Below are positions 31,479 through 34,463 of a stretch of 34,463 bases of DNA, piece after piece. The notes below the pieces were generated by a model that was given only the letters and a program-made list of their open reading frames with translations, was not told where the DNA came from and made no database searches. Each line of letters opens with the position of its first letter. Position 1 is the first letter of the stretch. The stretch is from Lutibacter sp. (GTDB lineage Bacteria; Bacteroidota; Bacteroidia; Flavobacteriales; Flavobacteriaceae), in NCBI RefSeq assembly GCF_030692605.1, contig NZ_JAUYUD010000108.1, forward strand, positions 1 to 34,463, in the 5' to 3' direction. Position numbers and translations under genes: made by a program.

Positions 31479-32578
31479 AAATAGGCGTATTAAACGAAAC
31501 ACAATTAAGTGAAAAACGGGTAGCTATTTCCCCCAATATTGCCAAACTCCTTATTGAGAAAGGGTTTGAATTATTGATTGAAGAAGGTGCTGGAAAAGTA
31601 TCTTCATTTAAAAACTCTGATTATACTTCAGTTGGTGCTGTTGTCGCAAAAAGAGAAGTAGTTTTTAAAGATGCAAATGTATTAATCAAAATTAACCCTT
31701 TTAATGAAGAAGACTTAAAATTAGTTTCTGACGAACAAATTTTAATGAGTCAATTGTATTATTTATCTAACCCAAAACTTATTGAAGCAATTGCGTCTAA
31801 AGGTGTTACTGCATTTTCAATGGATGCTATGCCTCGTATTTCCAGAGCGCAAGATATGGACGTTTTAAGTTCTCAAAGTAATTTAGCTGGTTATAAAGCT
31901 GTAATTGTTGGAGCTTATGAAATGACCAAAATTTTTCCATTAATGATGACTGCTGCAGGAACTATAATTCCTTCAAAAGTATTAATTTATGGTATTGGAG
32001 TTGCTGGTTTACAAGCAATTGCAACTGCAAAACGTTTAGGTGCTGTTGTTATGGCAACAGATATTCGAATGGAAACCAAGGAACAAGCCGAATCTCTTGG
32101 TGCAAAATTTATTATGGTTGATAATACGGGTGAAGAATCTGAAGGTGGTTACGCTAAAGAAGCTTCCGAAGATTATGTGCGTAGACAAAAAGAAGCAGTT
32201 AATAAATCGTTATTTGATGCCGATTTAGTAATTACTACTGCAATGGTGCCTGGTAGAAAAGCACCAGTATTAATTACTGAAGAACAAGTAAAACAAATGA
32301 AAAACGGTGCAATTATTATCGACTTAGCAGCCTTACAAGGTGGTAACTGTGAATTAAGTAAAATGGGGGAAACAGTTGTTGAACATGGCGTGAAAATTAT
32401 TGGTACAACAATGGCTCCTGAAAGCGTTTCAACAAATGCAAGTGAGTTATATGCTAAAAATATGTATAATTTTTTAATGCATTTAACTGATGAAAATAAC
32501 GCATTTAAATGGGAATTGGAGGAAGAAATTACGGATGGCACTTTAATTGTTCACGAAGGAAAAATTAGAAAAAACTAA
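31475..32578 (+). CDS. pntA: Proton-translocating NAD(P) transhydrogenase, NAD-binding subunit
   Basis: A 367-residue cytosolic subunit (domain I, PntAA type). The alanine-dehydrogenase/PNT N-terminal domain shows RVAISPNIAKLLIEKGFEL, and the conserved RQD loop is present as SRAQDMDVLSSQSNLAGY. The NAD site follows with YGIGVAGLQAIATAKRLGA and then ATDIRMETKEQAESLGAKF. The usual PGRKAPVLIT segment is also present. Together with the next two genes it makes NADPH from NADH at the expense of the proton gradient. The split into three genes follows the Rhodospirillum-type arrangement instead of the two-gene E. coli one. Confidence 0.93.
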   Translation: MKIGVLNETQLSEKRVAISPNIAKLLIEKGFELLIEEGAGKVSSFKNSDYTSVGAVVAKREVVFKDANVLIKINPFNEEDLKLVSDEQILMSQLYYLSNPKLIEAIASKGVTAFSMDAMPRISRAQDMDVLSSQSNLAGYKAVIVGAYEMTKIFPLMMTAAGTIIPSKVLIYGIGVAGLQAIATAKRLGAVVMATDIRMETKEQAESLGAKFIMVDNTGEESEGGYAKEASEDYVRRQKEAVNKSLFDADLVITTAMVPGRKAPVLITEEQVKQMKNGAIIIDLAALQGGNCELSKMGETVVEHGVKIIGTTMAPESVSTNASELYAKNMYNFLMHLTDENNAFKWELEEEITDGTLIVHEGKIRKN

Positions 32579-32592
32579 AAAAATAATTAGAT

Positions 32593-32901
32593 ATGAATGA
32601 ATTAATAGAATTTTTCAGCAGTAATCTAGAATTAATATATATCCTCATTTTAGCGATATTTATTGGTGTAGAATTAATAAAAAATGTTCCATCAGTGCTA
32701 CATACTCCATTAATGTCTGGCGCTAACGCTTTAAGTGGTGTAGTTATAGTCGGAGCATTATTGGTGATGTTACAATCTAAACCAGATGATTACTTAGCAT
32801 TAGGTTTAGGTTTTGTTGCTGTAGTATTAGGAGTTTTAAATGTAGTTGGTGGTTTTGCTGTAACCGACCGCATGTTACAAATGTTTAAAAAGAAAAAATA
32901 A
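32593..32901 (+). CDS. pntAB: NAD(P) transhydrogenase, small membrane subunit
   Basis: A 102-residue subunit with three membrane helices (about 12-25, 40-60 and 66-90). The segment IFIGVELIKNVPSVLHTPLM contains the H-T-P-L-M motif of the PNT membrane domain, and GVLNVVGGFAVTDRMLQMF is the standard C-terminal end. It provides part of the proton channel with PntB. It begins 14 bases after pntA, and its stop shares a base with the pntB start. Confidence 0.93.
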   Translation: MNELIEFFSSNLELIYILILAIFIGVELIKNVPSVLHTPLMSGANALSGVVIVGALLVMLQSKPDDYLALGLGFVAVVLGVLNVVGGFAVTDRMLQMFKKKK

Positions 32902-34304
32902 TGAATTTAACATTAAGTATTATCTATTTAATTTCAACCGTAACATTTGTTATTGGTTTAAAGTTACTGGGACACCCGGAAACTGCAAAAAAAGGAAATT
33001 TAATTGCTGCTTATGGTATGGTACTAGCCATTATTGGCACTATATTTCTACATGATTTCGAAGTTCCTTCAATAAATTATATTTTAATTGGAGCTGCTCT
33101 TTTGGTTGGATCTGTTTTAGGTTGGATTATTGCGATGAAAGTTGAAATGACTAAAATGCCAGAATTAGTATCTCTATTCAATGGTTTTGGTGGTGGAAGT
33201 GCGCTTTTAATAGGATTAGTAGAATTTAATAAAAATGTAGGTGTTGAAGACGCTTCAAAAGCTTCCGCTTCTATTATAACTACAATTTTAGCTGCTATTA
33301 TTATTGGAAGTATCACTTTTACAGGAAGTTTAGTGGCTTGGGCAAAATTAAATGGTTCTATGAAAGATTTAAGATTACCAAAATACAACCTAATTAATAA
33401 TATCTTATTTACTGCACTTGTTGCCTTTACTGCATATATTATTGTAGTAAATACAGACAGCTACATGTTAATTTATATTTTATTAATAGCTTCCTTAATT
33501 TATGGGTATTTATTTGTAGCACCAATTGGAGGTGCTGATATGCCTGTAGTTATTTCATTATTAAACTCCTTAACAGGTATTGCGGCAGCAATTACAGGTA
33601 TTCTTTACGGTAATATGGTAATGTTAGTTGGCGGTATTTTAGTAGGATCAGCAGGGTTAATTTTAACTTTTGTTATGTGTAATGCAATGAACCGTTCATT
33701 AACAAATGTTATATTTGGCGCTTTTGGTGGAGATGCAGGCACAGGTGCAATTACTGGAGGAAAATCTGGCGGAACTATCAAAAAAACAACTGCTAGTGAT
33801 TCTGCAATTTTATTAAATTATGCAAGTAAAGTAGTAATTGTACCAGGATATGGTTTAGCGGTTGCACAAGCACAACACGTTATTCATGAACTTGAAATGC
33901 TTTTAACTAAAAAAGGAGTTGATGTTTCTTATGCTATTCATCCCGTTGCTGGTCGTATGCCAGGACATATGAATGTTTTATTGGCTGAAAGTAATGTAGA
34001 TTATGACAAGTTAATTGAAATGGACGATATTAATCCTCAATTTCCTAATACCGATGTGGTTTTAGTAGTTGGGGCAAATGACGTAGTTAACCCAGCGGCT
34101 CATAACGATCCATCAAGTCCAATTTATGGAATGCCAATTTTAGATGTAGAAAACGCAAAACATATTATTGTAAACAAACGTAGTATGAATGCAGGGTACG
34201 CTGGTATTGAAAACGAATTATTTTTCAACACAAAAACTTCAATGTTATTTGGAGATGCTAAATCGGCCTTAACGGAACTGGTTTCAGAATTAAAAAATAT
34301 GTAA
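32901..34304 (+). CDS. pntB: NAD(P) transhydrogenase, beta subunit
   Basis: A 467-residue subunit: about nine membrane helices (1-270) then the NADP(H)-binding domain III. Diagnostic blocks are VSLFNGFGGGSALLIG, GADMPVVISLLNSLTGIAAA, the VPGYGLAVAQAQHVIHEL fingerprint, the VAGRMPGHMNVLLAE loop, and VVGANDVVNPAAHNDPSSPI. The protein is full length for the family. It completes the three-gene pnt operon. The stop is followed 24 bases later by a hairpin (34329-34355) that may either terminate the transcript or belong to a neighbouring insertion element. Confidence 0.94.
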   Translation: MNLTLSIIYLISTVTFVIGLKLLGHPETAKKGNLIAAYGMVLAIIGTIFLHDFEVPSINYILIGAALLVGSVLGWIIAMKVEMTKMPELVSLFNGFGGGSALLIGLVEFNKNVGVEDASKASASIITTILAAIIIGSITFTGSLVAWAKLNGSMKDLRLPKYNLINNILFTALVAFTAYIIVVNTDSYMLIYILLIASLIYGYLFVAPIGGADMPVVISLLNSLTGIAAAITGILYGNMVMLVGGILVGSAGLILTFVMCNAMNRSLTNVIFGAFGGDAGTGAITGGKSGGTIKKTTASDSAILLNYASKVVIVPGYGLAVAQAQHVIHELEMLLTKKGVDVSYAIHPVAGRMPGHMNVLLAESNVDYDKLIEMDDINPQFPNTDVVLVVGANDVVNPAAHNDPSSPIYGMPILDVENAKHIIVNKRSMNAGYAGIENELFFNTKTSMLFGDAKSALTELVSELKNM

Positions 34305-34328
34305 TTCCTATTAAAGTATTTTAAAAGG

Positions 34329-34355
34329 AAGCTGTCTCACAACTAGAGACGGTTT
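34329..34355 (+). terminator. Hairpin after pntB (terminator or insertion-element end)
   Basis: AAGCTGTCTC (34329-34338) pairs with GAGACGGTTT (34346-34355) with two G-T pairs around a 7-base loop, and T-rich sequence follows. The GCTGTCTCA sequence also resembles terminal repeats of IS1182-like elements, so the two explanations compete. Confidence 0.5.
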
Positions 34356-34425
34356 ATTTATACTTTTATTTGGAAGTTTTATTAGTTTTTTGTATATTTA
34401 ATCATTGATATACAGATACTTAACT

Positions 34426-34463
34426 ATGAATTTCAGACATTACAACCAACAACAAACGATACT
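34426..34463 (+). CDS. Transposase N-terminus, IS1182-like (partial)
   Basis: The frame from ATG at 34426 reads MNFRHYNQQQTIL before the window ends. The FxxYNQxQ pattern is typical of IS1182-family transposase starts, where it precedes a segment such as LFPxxxDDLI. Only 12 full codons are visible, so the DDE core cannot be checked. Confidence 0.5.
   Translation, partial: MNFRHYNQQQTI

Larger units (their letters stand above)
34329..34463 (+). mobile_element. Probable left end of an IS1182-like insertion sequence
   Basis: The hairpin beginning GCTGTCTCA would be the terminal inverted repeat and the frame from 34426 the transposase start. The element runs off the window, so neither its other end nor a target duplication can be seen. 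The identification rests on memory of family starts and ends. Confidence 0.4.

Noticed and set aside
32173-32541. Minus-strand frame of 122 codons inside pntA
   Set aside because: It lies fully inside a strongly conserved gene on the other strand and has no start context or motif.

Overview
The window looks like chromosomal DNA of a member of the Bacteroidota, most likely class Flavobacteriia. It is very AT-rich. Several genes are preceded by TAnnTTTG promoter boxes, start codons follow A-rich leaders rather than clear Shine-Dalgarno sites, and there are many short lipoproteins. Family content points the same way: DUF6090 tandem genes starting MIKLFRNIRK, a LytTR regulator paired with a TPR/HisKA_2 kinase, and DUF1538 pairs. 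Species cannot be told from the sequence. I see no tRNA, rRNA, CRISPR array or replication origin. Both edges appear to run into transposase genes: an IS630-like one on the minus strand at 1-67 and an IS1182-like one from 34426.

Layout. (1) 0.2-5.0 kb: SRPBCC protein, serine hydrolase lipoprotein, DUF502 membrane protein, PBP4-type D-Ala-D-Ala carboxypeptidase, CorA-type transporter. (2) 5.5-17 kb: an accessory block of exported small-molecule-type folds. It holds four NTF2/SnoaL-like lipoproteins, two secreted ferredoxin-like (ABM-type) proteins, a secreted VOC protein and a RidA-like lipoprotein. These are mixed with two SDR genes (one frameshifted, one chimeric), an NAD-dependent epimerase and a two-component pair. 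The block carries visible scars: an 81-bp duplicated gene end, an SDR::DUF2306 fusion and a long inverted repeat. (3) 17.3-22.2 kb: SGNH-like protein, MBOAT acyltransferase, DUF418 membrane protein and PDZ membrane protein, probably an envelope acylation locus. (4) 22.2-24.7 kb: three tandem DUF6090 genes, the third truncated and apparently joined to the tail of a nucleotide-cyclase gene, followed by a Pycsar-type effector (PycTM/DUF5706). (5) 24.7-29.2 kb: a decayed ATP-grasp fragment, then DUF1538, DUF1538, PII-like, CBS and ATP-grasp genes, followed by a small lipoprotein and a zinc-ribbon protein. (6) 29.3-34.3 kb: a Ca2+/cation antiporter gene with two compensating frameshifts, a convergent MBL-fold hydrolase, a small membrane protein, and a three-gene proton-translocating transhydrogenase operon (pntAA-pntAB-pntB).

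The most interesting parts are the apparently orphaned Pycsar effector beside a cyclase remnant, the DUF1538/PII/CBS/ATP-grasp module with its non-canonical PII protein, and the exported metabolite-handling block with its recombination scars. All family names come from recognition of motifs in translated sequence; no database search was run.
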